From assembly GCA_016703895.1 (NCBI GenBank), contig JADJBE010000004.1:1-64000 (forward strand): a stretch of DNA of 64,000 nucleotides, given 5' to 3'. Below are positions 40,796 to 50,249 of this stretch, piece by piece. The notes beneath the pieces are model-generated. The model did no database searches. It was not told the DNA's origin and worked only from the letters and a program-made list of their open reading frames with translations. Source of the stretch: Pseudomonadota bacterium. Its GTDB lineage: Bacteria; Pseudomonadota; Gammaproteobacteria; Steroidobacterales; Steroidobacteraceae. A program made the translations under genes and the position numbers. Position 1 is the first letter of the stretch, and each line of letters begins with the position of its first letter.

Positions 40796-42181
40796 CTACT
40801 GGGCGACGATCGGACCACCGGTAATGACAATCTCGACCCGGCGGTTGGCCGCACGACCCGCGACCGTTACGTTATCAGCCACCGGGCGATCCTGACCCAG
40901 TCCCGCGACATCGATCGTCGACGCGGCGACACCCTGACCAATCAAATAATCGCGCACGCTGATCGCACGCTGCAGCGATAGCTGCATGTTCTTGGCGTAG
41001 CTGCCGGTCGTATCGGTATGGCCCTCGACCTGAAAGCGCATCGAGGGGTAGATGCCAACGATGCCGGCAAACCGCGCCAGCGCCTCGCGGGCGCTGGTAT
41101 TCAGCGTGGCCGCACCGGTTGCGAACTGCACATCCGCGATCTGCGCCACCACGCCGCGATCCGTCTCTCGGGTTGGTAGCACACGATTCAGACGCGCCAC
41201 CAGGTCCGCACGGGCCATGCGTGCCGATTCGGCTGCTGCTTGCGCAGCCGCAGTCGATGCAGCCGTGTCAGTTCGCCGGCGGCTCTCCTCGAGTGCGATC
41301 GCCGCTTGGCGCTGCGCTTCGGCTTCGGCAGCCTCGCGGGCAGCCGTAGCGGCGGCCGCACGACTCGCTTCAGCCTTTGCCGTCGTTGAATTCATCACTG
41401 CGCGGCTACGCGCATCCTCTGATATCTGTACGGCATCGCGAGCTAGTAGCGGGGCTGTCTTGCGGTCACGATACTTGCGGCTCGACTGCGCCGTCTCGGC
41501 AGCTGCGAGCAGTTCTGTCGCGCGAGTGAATTCGTCCGCTGCGAATTCCTGTGCATTTGCTGCCCGCGCGACGTCGACCGCGTAGCGCGCCTGCAGCAGA
41601 TCGAGCGGTTCACGGGACTTCGGATTGACCGGCCGCTTCGCGAGTCCCGCGTAGTCCATGCGCGTGGTCAATCCGACTATGGCGACTCGGTCGCCATAGA
41701 TCCGTTTACCGAGATTGCGCAACACCACCGCCTGACTCGGCGCCGTCACCGCGAAGTACGGCTCTGCGGTCACAATCAAGGCAAATGACGACAACGGCGT
41801 CGACGCGTCTAGGCGACCGCGCCCGTCCCGCAGCTCCAGCGAGCCCAGGTTGTTGGCGCGACCGTCAACCGTCACTGCCCACAGCACGTAAGTCGTATAG
41901 GGGCCAAGGTCCCATGGGTTTGGCAGTTTGCGTACGATGACGGCGACACGCGCCTTCCCGTCCTGAAACTCAACCTCGCCCGTTCCCTCGGCTGCAAGCG
42001 CGATCGCAGTACCACGGAATTCGACTTTCGACTCCGGCCCCTCGCGGAAGCTGAAGCCCTCCAGCTGGCCGGCAACCTCTGCGCTGACCACGCCCACGTC
42101 CCGCTCCAGCTGCTGCGCTGTAGCAGTAAAAGATGCGGTCAAAATAGCCGCGCCCATCAAAAATCCAATTAGTCGATTCAT
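40796..42181 (-). CDS. OmpA-domain outer-membrane/periplasmic protein with coiled-coil region
   Basis: A 461-residue exported protein that anchors to peptidoglycan. ATG 42181 begins a signal peptide (MNRLIGFLMGAAILTASFTA then TAQ). A beta-rich domain of about 170 residues follows (WDLGPYTTYVLWAVTVDGRA). Next is a long Ala/Glu/Arg-rich helical stretch with DUF4398-like character (AANAQEFAADEFTRATELLA), and a C-terminal OmpA domain with VQFATGAATLN, FQVEGHTDTTGSYAKNMQLS and VAGRAANRRVEIVI, which bind diaminopimelate. The gene is divergent from a LysR regulator across a 122-base AT-rich spacer, so it is a likely target of that regulator. Confidence 0.88.
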   Translation of the reverse strand: MNRLIGFLMGAAILTASFTATAQQLERDVGVVSAEVAGQLEGFSFREGPESKVEFRGTAIALAAEGTGEVEFQDGKARVAVIVRKLPNPWDLGPYTTYVLWAVTVDGRANNLGSLELRDGRGRLDASTPLSSFALIVTAEPYFAVTAPSQAVVLRNLGKRIYGDRVAIVGLTTRMDYAGLAKRPVNPKSREPLDLLQARYAVDVARAANAQEFAADEFTRATELLAAAETAQSSRKYRDRKTAPLLARDAVQISEDARSRAVMNSTTAKAEASRAAAATAAREAAEAEAQRQAAIALEESRRRTDTAASTAAAQAAAESARMARADLVARLNRVLPTRETDRGVVAQIADVQFATGAATLNTSAREALARFAGIVGIYPSMRFQVEGHTDTTGSYAKNMQLSLQRAISVRDYLIGQGVAASTIDVAGLGQDRPVADNVTVAGRAANRRVEIVITGGPIVAQ

Positions 42182-42303
42182 AAACCCGTGTATCCCCTGT
42201 TCCAAACAAAAAAAACAATTCGGCTAAGAGACATAATCTCATCTAAAAGTAATGTGGTAAAGTGAATTTAAAGAGGCTATCAATTCGGTTTTATGCAATC
42301 ACA
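42182..42303. promoter_or_regulatory. Divergent AT-rich control region between OmpA and LysR genes
   Basis: This 122-base spacer is rich in A and T, with an A8 run near 42208 and a GAGA-N5-TCTC inverted repeat at 42228-42240 that resembles a LysR-type T-N11-A box in layout. It must hold both promoters. No precise -35/-10 assignment is made. Confidence 0.35.
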
Positions 42304-43164
42304 ATGGACTTAGTTCTTGCACGTACGTTTCTTGCGATAGTCGAAGCTGGCAACTTCGCTGCGGCTAGCCACCGACTCCACGTCACGCAATCGACCGTCA
42401 GCGTACGTATCCGCAGCCTGGAGTCGCTACTCGGCAAGACGCTATTCGTGCGCAACAACTCTGCTTGCGATTTGACCACTGCGGGCCAGCAGTTCTACCG
42501 CTACGCGCGCTCGCTACTGCGGCTGTGGGAGGAAGCACGTCATCAGATCGCAGTGCCGGACCGATTCGATGACCGACTCTCGATCGGGGGCCAATACAGC
42601 CTCTGGGATGGTTTCCTGCTTGACTGGCTACCCCGCTGCCGAGCCGCATTGACGACCACCGCATTTCGCTTGAGCGCGGGTATGCCGGGGCGGCTGATGG
42701 GCGAGCTGCTCGAAGGTGTGCACGACCTTATCGTGATCCATGCGGCCGAGCTACGCGCAGGCCTGCTCGTCGAGGAACTGTTCAGTGACGAACTCATTTT
42801 GGTCACGGCAGATCCGGCCAGTGACTTCCGCACACGCTATATATTTATTGACTGGGGTGACGCCTACCGAGCGGCTCACAGCGACGCATTTGAGGACATT
42901 CACAGTCCAGGCTTGAGTATCGAAATGGGCCCACTGAGCGCCCGTCTATTGGTCGATCAGCACTGTGCTGGTTATATGCCTGCGCGACTCGTTCGCATGC
43001 AGCTCGCCAGCGGTGAACTAACCAGAGTGCCCGATACACCGAGCTTTCCGTTCCCAGCATTTGTCGTCATGCAGCGTGAATCCGCATCCAGGGAGAGTGT
43101 ACTACATGCAGTTAGTCTGCTACGTTCTGTTGCGGAGCCGCTGAGCAGATTTCAGGGCACATAA
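42304..43164 (+). CDS. LysR family transcriptional regulator
   Basis: A 286-residue LysR-type regulator. The N-terminal winged helix is complete: ARTFLAIVEAGNFAAASHRL then HVTQSTVSVRIRSLESLLGK, with the usual LFVRN...LTTAGQQFYRYA after it. The effector domain is of the short type and has no identifiable ligand. ATG 42304 is chosen because the extension to 42262 has no family similarity. It is divergent from the OmpA gene and its last 13 bases overlap the convergent MscS-like gene. Confidence 0.9.
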   Translation: MDLVLARTFLAIVEAGNFAAASHRLHVTQSTVSVRIRSLESLLGKTLFVRNNSACDLTTAGQQFYRYARSLLRLWEEARHQIAVPDRFDDRLSIGGQYSLWDGFLLDWLPRCRAALTTTAFRLSAGMPGRLMGELLEGVHDLIVIHAAELRAGLLVEELFSDELILVTADPASDFRTRYIFIDWGDAYRAAHSDAFEDIHSPGLSIEMGPLSARLLVDQHCAGYMPARLVRMQLASGELTRVPDTPSFPFPAFVVMQRESASRESVLHAVSLLRSVAEPLSRFQGT

Positions 43165-44081
43165 TGGGACTCGGCCGAACCAGTGACATCACCCATCTTG
43201 AGGTTCAGTCGCGGTAAGTTCACCACCTCAAACGTTGCGGACGCCATGCGAATTCTGTCTTTGGAAGCGTCGACCGCGGTCAGAAACTGCCGAAACAGTT
43301 TGTCCTTGGTAACACGTCGCTGCCGATAGTCCACCACGTACCGGGCCGTCAGCTCAATCCAGTTGTCGTTAGCAACCATCGTGACGAGTGGCTTGATCCG
43401 CGCGTCCTCGAGCGCATAGCGCTCACGCGCGTGCGACCAGGCGGCTTCGCTACGCCGGGCAAAATCGCCGCAAACATCTTCCAGCACCTGCTCGAGCACG
43501 GACGTCGCGTATTGCCAATCCGATCCATAGCGAATCGGCACTTTGATTTCATCCCACAGAAAAGGATAGTCAGCCGAGTAATTGAAGACCGGCTCTTTGA
43601 AGACAAAACTGTTGGCGACTCGCACGATACGGCCGTTGTACAGGTCACCATCGACCCACTGCCCCACCTCCATCAGCGTGGTTCGCAATACGCCGATGTC
43701 GATCACGTCGCCTTTGATTCCTCCCAGCTGGACGCGGTCGCCCGTGGAATAGAAACGACCAAACGCCACCGCAACCCAACCCGCCACGCTGGCGATCACT
43801 TCCTGCAGCGCAAACGCGATACCCGCCCCCGCAACACCCAGCGCGACGGTGAGCCCTGCGAGCCGATCGCTGTAGGCGCTCAGCAAGACGAGTATCGCCG
43901 CAAGAAAAGCTGTGAAGCTGATGAACTTGCGGACTCGATACGCGGTCGCACCACTTTCGAGACGACGTGACACGCCACGCTGCAGGAGCCGCGCAATCGC
44001 CACGATCACCGCAATGACGATGACGGCAGTTGCAAGCTGCACGAACCACCGTTCGCCGATCATTGTTTCGAGTGCGTTCAA
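43152..44081 (-). CDS. MscS-type mechanosensitive ion channel domain protein
   Basis: A 309-residue channel-like protein with three N-terminal helices (FVQLATAVIVIAVIVAIARL; FISFTAFLAAILVLLSAYS; LAGLTVALGVAGAGIAFALQ), the last being the pore helix, which runs into EVIASVAGWVAVAFGRFYST. The beta domain has GDRVQLGGIKGDVIDIGVLR and RIVRVANSFVFKEPVFNYS. The C-terminal 120 residues are longer and more charged than in classic MscS, with ERYALEDARIKPLVTMVAND. Its start overlaps the stop of the LapA gene (ATGA), so the two are coupled. Third of four MscS-type genes in the window. Confidence 0.88.
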   Translation of the reverse strand: MNALETMIGERWFVQLATAVIVIAVIVAIARLLQRGVSRRLESGATAYRVRKFISFTAFLAAILVLLSAYSDRLAGLTVALGVAGAGIAFALQEVIASVAGWVAVAFGRFYSTGDRVQLGGIKGDVIDIGVLRTTLMEVGQWVDGDLYNGRIVRVANSFVFKEPVFNYSADYPFLWDEIKVPIRYGSDWQYATSVLEQVLEDVCGDFARRSEAAWSHARERYALEDARIKPLVTMVANDNWIELTARYVVDYRQRRVTKDKLFRQFLTAVDASKDRIRMASATFEVVNLPRLNLKMGDVTGSAESHYVP

Positions 44082-44341
44082 TCGGGTGGCGGCAACAAAA
44101 TATCGTCGTCAACCGGCGGGGACTCGGCGACTCCGCGCCGCTTGTTGCGCCAACGCACCAGCGCGATCCACAACGACGCCCACAATGCGCCAACCGACGC
44201 ACTGCCGAAAATAACGGCTACCAGCGGCAGATCCACAAACCACCAGAGGATCCGCACCTGCGTGGTTTGCAGATTTTGCAGCGCAAACAACGTCAGGACG
44301 GTGCCGATGATCAGCCCCGTATAGAACCTGACTCTTTGCAT
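44078..44341 (-). CDS. LapA-domain (DUF1049) membrane protein
   Basis: An 87-residue inner-membrane protein. The first helix (FYTGLIIGTVLTLFALQNLQ) is followed by TTQVRILWWFVDLPLVAVIF, the characteristic N-x3-T-x2-V-x-F/W pattern of the LapA/DUF1049 family, and a second helix ending WIALVRWRNKRRG. A short acidic, Pro-rich tail follows. ATG 44341 has GGGGAG six bases upstream. It is coupled to the downstream MscS-type gene by a four-base overlap. Family members assist envelope assembly, but the role here is unknown. Confidence 0.82.
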   Translation of the reverse strand: MQRVRFYTGLIIGTVLTLFALQNLQTTQVRILWWFVDLPLVAVIFGSASVGALWASLWIALVRWRNKRRGVAESPPVDDDILLPPPD

Positions 44342-44367
44342 GGCCGGCTCCCCTGATGACCGCGAAC

Positions 44368-44994
44368 TTACTGCTTGGCAGTCAGGTTCGCCGCTGCAAA
44401 TTCCCAGTTCAAGCGCTGATCGATGACGGCATCGAGATAAGCCTTGCGACGGTTCTGATGGTCGAGATAGTAGGCATGCTCCCAGACATCTATCGTCAAC
44501 AGGCAACGCTCATGGTGCGCCGCCGGACTATCGGCATTGGCGGTCGTCTTGATGGTCAGTTTCTTGCCGTCTGTGGTCAGCCACACCCAGCCACTGCCGA
44601 ATTGCTTGATACCGGCACCCGCAAACTCGGCGGCAAACTTCTCGTAGTCGCCGAAGCCCTGATTGACCATGTCCGCCAGTGCACCAGACGGCCGCTGCTT
44701 GGCGCCTGTCAAGCTGTGCCACTGGAAGGTGTGGTTCCAGACCTGTGAGGCGGCATTGAAAAAAGCCTTGTCTGCATCGGTGCCCGCGATCGCACGCACG
44801 ATCTCCAGAACCCCTTTACCGGCAAGGTCCTTGCGGCCTTCCATCAGCTTGTTAGCAGCGTCGACGTAAGCCTTGTGATGCTGACCATGATGGAACTCAA
44901 GCGTGCGCGGCGAGATAACCGGCGCGAGTGCATCAGGGGCCCACGGCAAGGCGGGCAACTCGAAAACATTGGCGGACGTCTGGGTCTGTGACAT
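44368..44994 (-). CDS. sodB: Superoxide dismutase [Fe]-type
   Basis: A cytoplasmic superoxide dismutase of 208 residues. The four metal ligands are visible: His35 in LEFHHGQHHKAYV, His88 in VWNHTFQW, and Asp169 and His173 in DVWEHAYYLDHQN. Gln84 in ASQVWNH is in the position typical of Fe enzymes, and GSGWVWL is conserved. The frame is intact. It lies between the LapA/MscS pair and the antiporter in the stress island. Metal choice is inferred from residues only. Confidence 0.93.
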   Translation of the reverse strand: MSQTQTSANVFELPALPWAPDALAPVISPRTLEFHHGQHHKAYVDAANKLMEGRKDLAGKGVLEIVRAIAGTDADKAFFNAASQVWNHTFQWHSLTGAKQRPSGALADMVNQGFGDYEKFAAEFAGAGIKQFGSGWVWLTTDGKKLTIKTTANADSPAAHHERCLLTIDVWEHAYYLDHQNRRKAYLDAVIDQRLNWEFAAANLTAKQ

Positions 44995-45054
44995 GGAGGT
45001 TCCTCAGGAGTTCTTGTGTATCAATTCGGTTGATAGCGTATTTTAGCACCAAAC

Positions 45055-46286
45055 TCAGCGATGGCCCGGCTTGTCAGCCGGTGCCGACACGGCGGGAGCT
45101 GGCGGCCCGTGTACAGGCGTCACATGGATGTCGTCGAACGCCGGCGGCGCACTGCGCAGAATGAAGGACGGCAGCATCGTATTGATCAGTGCGTAGATGA
45201 CCAATGCGCCAAAAATCGCTGCATCAATCTCGAACTCCTCACGCAGGATAGACGCCAGCACCAGCGTGAATACCAAGGTCGGCAACATGGGTACCGAGAC
45301 ACGTAAACCCGTGCGCAGCGGCTCCTTGAGCACGATGCGTCGATGCAAGCCGACCACCAATAATCGAAAGGCAGCACTGCAATGAGGAAAATCAGCGCCA
45401 GCAGCAAGGCATCGAGCGAAAAATCATCCCGTTTGAGCTCAAGTCCTGCATGGAAAAAATAGAACGGCACGAACAACGACGACAACGCGCCCACCGCAGT
45501 CAGCATGCTGTGATCACGAATCGAGGGGATGTGATAGCGGAAACGATGCGCCACGATGCCAACGACGAAGGCACCCACCAGGTAGTACACCCCAAGATTC
45601 TTGGTAACGAACGCCGCCGCCACGGCGAGAATGACCAGGAAGGGGAAGTCGGACTTCGGTGCGTGCGGCATGATGCGCTTGGCAAACACGCTGAAGGCGA
45701 AGGGCAGAAATGCAATTAGCGCAATGAGTGCCGCGGTAGATAGCGCGAGTCCTTGCCAGGTCTCGGAGCGCAGATCGACAAACAGAATACCGAGTGCAAT
45801 CATCTCGACCGCGATCGCCTTGGAGCGTATCCAGAATCGCTCCTGGTCAGTGCTACCCAGTGCATCGAGCGAATCAAGTATGAAGCCGGTCGAAGGCGTC
45901 ACCAGAGCCAGCGCCACCAGCACCGCCGGCCGCAACTCCAATTGCAGACCGAAGATCACCGCCCAAGTCACTGCTGCGACCATCGCCAGACGAATGACGA
46001 CATGTTGGATCAACACACTCGCGCCGCGCCGCAGCTCGCCGAAATCCACCTCCAGCCCGGCAAACAGAAACAGCGCGACAATCCCGAGTGTTGAGAGCAA
46101 CCCAACTGTCGGATCTCCCTGAAAGATCCCTAGGCCGAGTCCCGCGCCAGTCCCTAACAAGAATGCCGTGACGGCGCTGGGGATCCGCCAGCGTTGCAAC
46201 ACGCGCGGCACCACGAATAGCGACATCAGCAGCAGGATGTACGCCACATCGCTACCGATATTGATTTTTGCGAGCAACTCCTGCAT
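45055..46286 (-). CDS. CPA2 family cation:proton antiporter (frameshift near the C-terminus)
   Basis: A monovalent cation/H+ antiporter of the CPA2 (KefB/Nha-like) group with 12-13 helices. Features include VVPRVLQRWRIPSAVTAFLL then GTGAGLG, the half-helix ALVTPSTGFILDSLDAL and the segment PFYFFHAGLELKRDDF. The main frame departs after ALIFLIAVLPF near 45365. The shifted frame continues VVGLHRRIVLKEPLRTGLRV and the final helices LPTLVFTLVLASILREEF and AAIFGALVIYALINT, ending at 45055 with a Pro/Ala tail. A one-base indel at about 45360 is likely. There is no TrkA domain. Full length would be about 410 residues. Confidence 0.85.
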
Positions 46287-46293
46287 GGCGCTG

Positions 46294-48111
46294 CTACAGC
46301 GAGTACTTGCGCACCAACAGATAGGCCAAAGTCACGATCATGATGATCGCAAGTGGCAGTCCCGCGCGCACGAAATCGCGGAACGAATAGCCCGCTGCAC
46401 CCATGATCAACAGATTCGTCTGATAGGCCATCGGCGTAACGTAGCAAAGATTGCAACCAAACAGCACAGCAATCACGAGTGGCTCCGCTTGCAGCCCCAG
46501 TTGTGCAGCGAGACTCACTGCCAGGGGTGTGCCAATCGCCGCAGCCGCGGCATTGGAGACGAAATTGGTGAGGACCGCCGCAAACACCATCAACGAGCCG
46601 AGCACCACCGCCGCCGGCGCGGCAGCGAGCCCAATCGCCAGCAGCGATGCCAGCCATTCAGCCGCACCCGTTTCGACCAGCGCCCTACCTAGCGCGATGC
46701 TAGCAGCAATCAGCACGATGACTTCGACGCTGAGCGCGCGTCCGAGGTTTTCGTATTTGACGCAACCAGCGGCTAGCATGGCGATCGTGCCTGCCAGCGC
46801 CGCGATTGCAATCGGTACGACCTTGAATGCTGCCAAGCTAACCACTGCCGCAACGATCAGCAGCGCAATCGGCGCCTTTGCCGTCCGCGGCAGCTCGCGA
46901 CTACCCATGAGCTGCATAACGCCCTCAGCCTGCTGCAGATCGCGCAATCGGTCTTCTGTGCCCTGGGCAAGCAACACATCGCCGATCTCCAGACGGTCCT
47001 CGGTAGGTCGCGATGGGTAGCCAAAAAAATGCGATTCGGAGGCGCGGTAGGTGCCAACGATCAGCACGCCAAACCGGTCAGCGATTCGCGCCTCCCGCAC
47101 CGACTTGCCGATCAGCGTCGAGTCACCGCCAATAGCAAGTTCAGCGATATGCAGATCCGATTCGGTCGCATCGGGAGCGACGCCCGCGCCCGCCAAGAGG
47201 TGCTCGGGCGCGAGTGGCGCGCGCAACGTCGAGCTCATATCGCGGATCTGTTCCACCGGACCCTCGATCAGAATCAAATCCCCATCAGCCAGCTCCGCCT
47301 CGCCCACCGGCGCTCCGCCACGCATCACGCTGATGATGCGAACACCGCTGGGTACCGCCTTGTCGATCGCCGCACGCGTCTTGCCAACAAGCGGTGATCG
47401 TGCCGACAAATGCAGACCAGCACGAAACGCACGCGGTGACTGGCCACCGCCGCTCTTGATGTCGGGCAGCAATCTCGGCATCACTAGCCACAGATAGGGA
47501 AATGCGACTAGCGCAGCGACGGCGACGATTTCCGTGAACTCGAACATGCCCAGCCGCGGCAGGCCCATGTCGGTCGCGATCGACAACACTAACACGTTGG
47601 TCGAGGTGCCGATCGTCGTCGCCATACCGCCGATCAGAATCGCAGCGTTGACCGGCATCAATGTCTTCGACGCCGAGAGGCCAACACGACGCGCCAGATC
47701 GAGGATGATCGGCATGGTCAACACGAGCACTGGCGTGTCGTTGATGAAGCCGCTGATCACCATACAGACGGCCAGCGTGAATAACATGCCAAGCACCTGG
47801 CTGAAACGCCACACGCGCGCAAGCACGCGCGCCGCCGGCTCCAGCGCACCCGTAACGACGAGGCCTCGACCCAAAATCATGAGGCTGGCGATGGCGATCA
47901 GCGCTTCATGGCCGAAACCACCGAAGGCGATCTCGAGGCCGCTTTGGGCGCCCTCGGCAGGCAACGGAAACACAAAGATGCCAACCGCTAACACCGCGAT
48001 GACGAGCAGACAGATCAACTCGATCCGCATACGGCCACTCGCAAAGAGCACGAAAGTCACAACCGTGACTAACAGTGCCGCGATGGCATGCAGCGAGGGG
48101 ATATCAGGCAC
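46294..48111 (-). CDS. SLC13/DASS-type carrier with two TrkA-C domains
   Basis: A 605-residue membrane carrier. N-terminal helices hold FGGFGHEALIAIASLMILGR and the first DASS-type hairpin with GFINDTPVLVLTMPIILDLA and GGMATTIGTSTNVLVLSIA. Two TrkA-C regulatory domains occupy about residues 210-390 (VGKTRAAIDKAVPSGVRIIS; LIGKSVREARIADRFGVLIV). The second helical half has VLTNFVSNAAAAAIGTPLAV with GCNLCYVTPMAYQTNLLIM. This architecture is that of putative anion or sulfate/dicarboxylate carriers gated by TrkA-C domains. Its start shares its first base with the K+ channel stop, so the two are coupled. Substrate unknown. Confidence 0.88.
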   Translation of the reverse strand: MPDIPSLHAIAALLVTVVTFVLFASGRMRIELICLLVIAVLAVGIFVFPLPAEGAQSGLEIAFGGFGHEALIAIASLMILGRGLVVTGALEPAARVLARVWRFSQVLGMLFTLAVCMVISGFINDTPVLVLTMPIILDLARRVGLSASKTLMPVNAAILIGGMATTIGTSTNVLVLSIATDMGLPRLGMFEFTEIVAVAALVAFPYLWLVMPRLLPDIKSGGGQSPRAFRAGLHLSARSPLVGKTRAAIDKAVPSGVRIISVMRGGAPVGEAELADGDLILIEGPVEQIRDMSSTLRAPLAPEHLLAGAGVAPDATESDLHIAELAIGGDSTLIGKSVREARIADRFGVLIVGTYRASESHFFGYPSRPTEDRLEIGDVLLAQGTEDRLRDLQQAEGVMQLMGSRELPRTAKAPIALLIVAAVVSLAAFKVVPIAIAALAGTIAMLAAGCVKYENLGRALSVEVIVLIAASIALGRALVETGAAEWLASLLAIGLAAAPAAVVLGSLMVFAAVLTNFVSNAAAAAIGTPLAVSLAAQLGLQAEPLVIAVLFGCNLCYVTPMAYQTNLLIMGAAGYSFRDFVRAGLPLAIIMIVTLAYLLVRKYSL

Positions 48112-49106
48112 TAGCTGGCCGCCGCACTATCACTCGTGTACCGAATACACAGCATCTCATCCAGCGGCTCCAGCACCACGTCCGCCAAAGACTGCCCGCA
48201 CAGTGGGCCCGCACCCCCGCGCCGCACCATGACTACGCCGTCGATCGACAGCGGCGACCGCCCAACCTCGGTCTGCGTCGGCTTACGTTGCGTCAGGTAC
48301 ACGCGTCCTTCGCGACTAACCAGATCCGTGATGAATTCGGCCGCCAGATCGCTCTGCACGCCGTCCGCCAACAAACTGCCACCGAGCGCACCGAGCGAAA
48401 TAATCTGATCTGCGCCACTACGCCGCATCAGCTTGATGTTCTCCGGCTCGATGACTTTTACCAGGATACGCGCCTTGCTCATTTCGCGCGCCGTCAGGAC
48501 GATAAGCGCTGTTGTCTCATCGGAATCGACGCTAACAACTATCGCAGCGGCTTTTGCAGCACCAGCAAGCTCGAGAATCTCCTCTCGTGTTGCTGTGCCA
48601 TGCAGTGCTGTGAAGCCGGCCGAGGATGCGCGCTCGGACGCAGCACGATCAGTGTCGATCACGACGATCTCGTTGGCCGGTCGCCCCATGCGCACTAGCT
48701 CAGCCGCAGCATGGTGGCCCGCTCCCCCGTAACCGCAAATGACCACGTGATTGCTCAATCTTTGCTGCAATCGCAGCATACGCAAGTCCTCTATCGAACG
48801 CTGAATCAGAAATTCGTATGCCGTACCGAGAAAAATAAACCAGACCAATAGCCGGATCGGCGTCACCAGCAACGCATCGATGAGCCGAGCACGCGCCGAA
48901 ACCGGCAGGATATCCCCATACCCCACGGTCGTGACTGTGACCATGGTGAAGTAAACGACGTCAGATGGCGAGATCTCGCCGTCAATCTGATCGCGCAATC
49001 CGCCACGATCCAACCACATGACCGCCATGACGAGCAACAGCAAACAGACGACGAGCAGGCCGCGAAATGCAAGCACGCGCTCCGGCCGGGCCGGCGGCGG
49101 CCGCAC
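48111..49106 (-). CDS. Two-helix K+ channel with RCK (TrkA-N/TrkA-C) domains
   Basis: A ligand-gated potassium channel of 331 residues. Helix 1 is GLLVVCLLLLVMAVMWL, the pore helix and filter read TMVTVTTVGYGDILP (TVGYGD at 60-65) and helix 2 is LLVWFIFLGTAYEFLI. The RCK N-domain has a Rossmann motif VVICGYGGAGHHAA near 124 and VVIDTDRAA, and TrkA-C completes the C-terminus. The visible start is GTG 49106; only 42 bases separate it from the divergent MscS fragment, and the frame stays open further upstream. It is coupled to the SLC13 gene. Predicted role: K+ efflux or homeostasis. Confidence 0.92.
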   Translation of the reverse strand: MRPPPARPERVLAFRGLLVVCLLLLVMAVMWLDRGGLRDQIDGEISPSDVVYFTMVTVTTVGYGDILPVSARARLIDALLVTPIRLLVWFIFLGTAYEFLIQRSIEDLRMLRLQQRLSNHVVICGYGGAGHHAAAELVRMGRPANEIVVIDTDRAASERASSAGFTALHGTATREEILELAGAAKAAAIVVSVDSDETTALIVLTAREMSKARILVKVIEPENIKLMRRSGADQIISLGALGGSLLADGVQSDLAAEFITDLVSREGRVYLTQRKPTQTEVGRSPLSIDGVVMVRRGGAGPLCGQSLADVVLEPLDEMLCIRYTSDSAAAS

Positions 49107-49148
49107 CAGAATATCGGTACGCTCCGGGCCGCGCTTCAGCCGCAGCTG

Positions 49149-49883
49149 ATGCAGTCGACCGCTCCGGCCGCCTATGCTTTCGGCCGGATAAGTAAGTACG
49201 TTGTACTTGTGCTGGGTGCCATGATCGGCCTCGACATGATGGGCCTCGATGTATCCAAGCTGGCGCTCGTCGGCGGCGCCATTGGTGTCGGTGTCGGATT
49301 CGGCCTGCAGAACATCGTCAGTAACTTTGTCTCAGGCATCATCTTGTTGACCGAACGCAGTCTGAAGATCGGCGACTTTGTTGACTTGCAATCCGGCGTG
49401 CGCGGCAAGGTCGTGGAGATCGCGATGCGTTATACGCGTGTCTCCACTAACGACCTGGTCGACATCCTGGTGCCGAATTCCGAATTTGTGAACGGCCGCG
49501 TCACGAACTGGACCTTCGACGATTTCAATCGTCGTATCCGTGTGTCGTTCGGCGTTGCGTATGGCACCGACAAAGAGCAAGTGAAGGCCGCCGGGATCGC
49601 CGCCGCAAAAAAGATCGAGGGCATTATTGTTGACGACCCACGCCGAGCGCCGGATGTCTGGCTGGTGGGCTTCGGCGATAGCGCGTTGAATTTTGAACTC
49701 GTCGTATGGGTCTCGCGCAAACTGGTGACGTCCCCTGGACGTACCGAAGCGCGAATACTGTGGGCCATCGACGATGAGCTGCGCGCCGCCAATATCGAGA
49801 TTCCGTTCCCGCAGCGAGATCTCCACGTACGGTCGGGTGAGTTGCGTGTCAAACTCGATCCGCCTAGTTCGGTAAGTCGGTAG
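49149..49883 (+). CDS. MscS-type channel, N-terminally short
   Basis: This 244-residue frame encodes the last membrane helix and cytoplasmic part of a MscS-like channel. AYAFGRISKYVVLVLGAMIG and the pore helix KLALVGGAIGVGVGFGLQNI are followed by VSGIILLTERSLKIGDFVDL, VDILVPNSEFVNGRVTNW and the C-terminal IPFPQRDLHV. The first helices usual for this family are missing. The frame stays open a little upstream (with residues QLMQST) but then runs into the divergent K+ channel gene. It is either a 5'-truncated gene at a rearrangement point or an unusually short channel. Palindromic element A follows 23 bases after the stop. Confidence 0.75.
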   Translation: MQSTAPAAYAFGRISKYVVLVLGAMIGLDMMGLDVSKLALVGGAIGVGVGFGLQNIVSNFVSGIILLTERSLKIGDFVDLQSGVRGKVVEIAMRYTRVSTNDLVDILVPNSEFVNGRVTNWTFDDFNRRIRVSFGVAYGTDKEQVKAAGIAAAKKIEGIIVDDPRRAPDVWLVGFGDSALNFELVVWVSRKLVTSPGRTEARILWAIDDELRAANIEIPFPQRDLHVRSGELRVKLDPPSSVSR

Positions 49884-49906
49884 CGCAGCGGGAGATGGAG
49901 AGTACG

Positions 49907-50084
49907 GCGTAGACAGGCCGCGTCTCCCGCACGCATGGGTCGGGCGCGCTGCGCGTGCCCTTGCCAGAGCGCGGGGCGCATCTTCCACCCGGCGAAGCAG
50001 TTAAGCTGATGGATGAACAGGAGCGCCCCGCGCTCTGGCTGCGGCGCCCTCTACATGCATGCGGGAGACGCGGCCTGTCTACGC
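49907..50084. repeat. Palindromic element copy A (178 bp)
   Basis: Outer arms 49907-49937 and 50054-50084 are inverted copies matching at 30 of 31 bases. Inside, a 16-bp perfect stem (CCAGAGCGCGGGGCGC at 49964-49979 with 50023-50038) encloses a 43-base loop. The central 115 bases are about 89% identical, without gaps, to the reverse complement of copy B at 54 kb, but the outer arms are unrelated to those of B. It fills most of the 366-base gap between convergent genes. The rest of that gap (50085-50249) shows nothing I can identify. Confidence 0.85.
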
Positions 50085-50249
50085 ACTACTGCCGCTGTCT
50101 CGCGCGGCGATCCGCTACTGGCGAAGCCACTGCCCGAGTTTGACTCCACGTGATTGACGGCGCGACCCCGTGCAGTTGCGTATACGCAGCCCCTGGGGTG
50201 CTCCGTTGGTACATACGTAATCGGGAAGCGCGTACGCGACACTCACCCG

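Noticed and set aside
40796..42181. The 41052-41585 plus-strand frame, Ala/Arg-rich, as a gene opposite the OmpA protein.
   Set aside because: It is low-complexity sequence mirroring the Ala-rich helical part of the OmpA protein and has no ribosome site.
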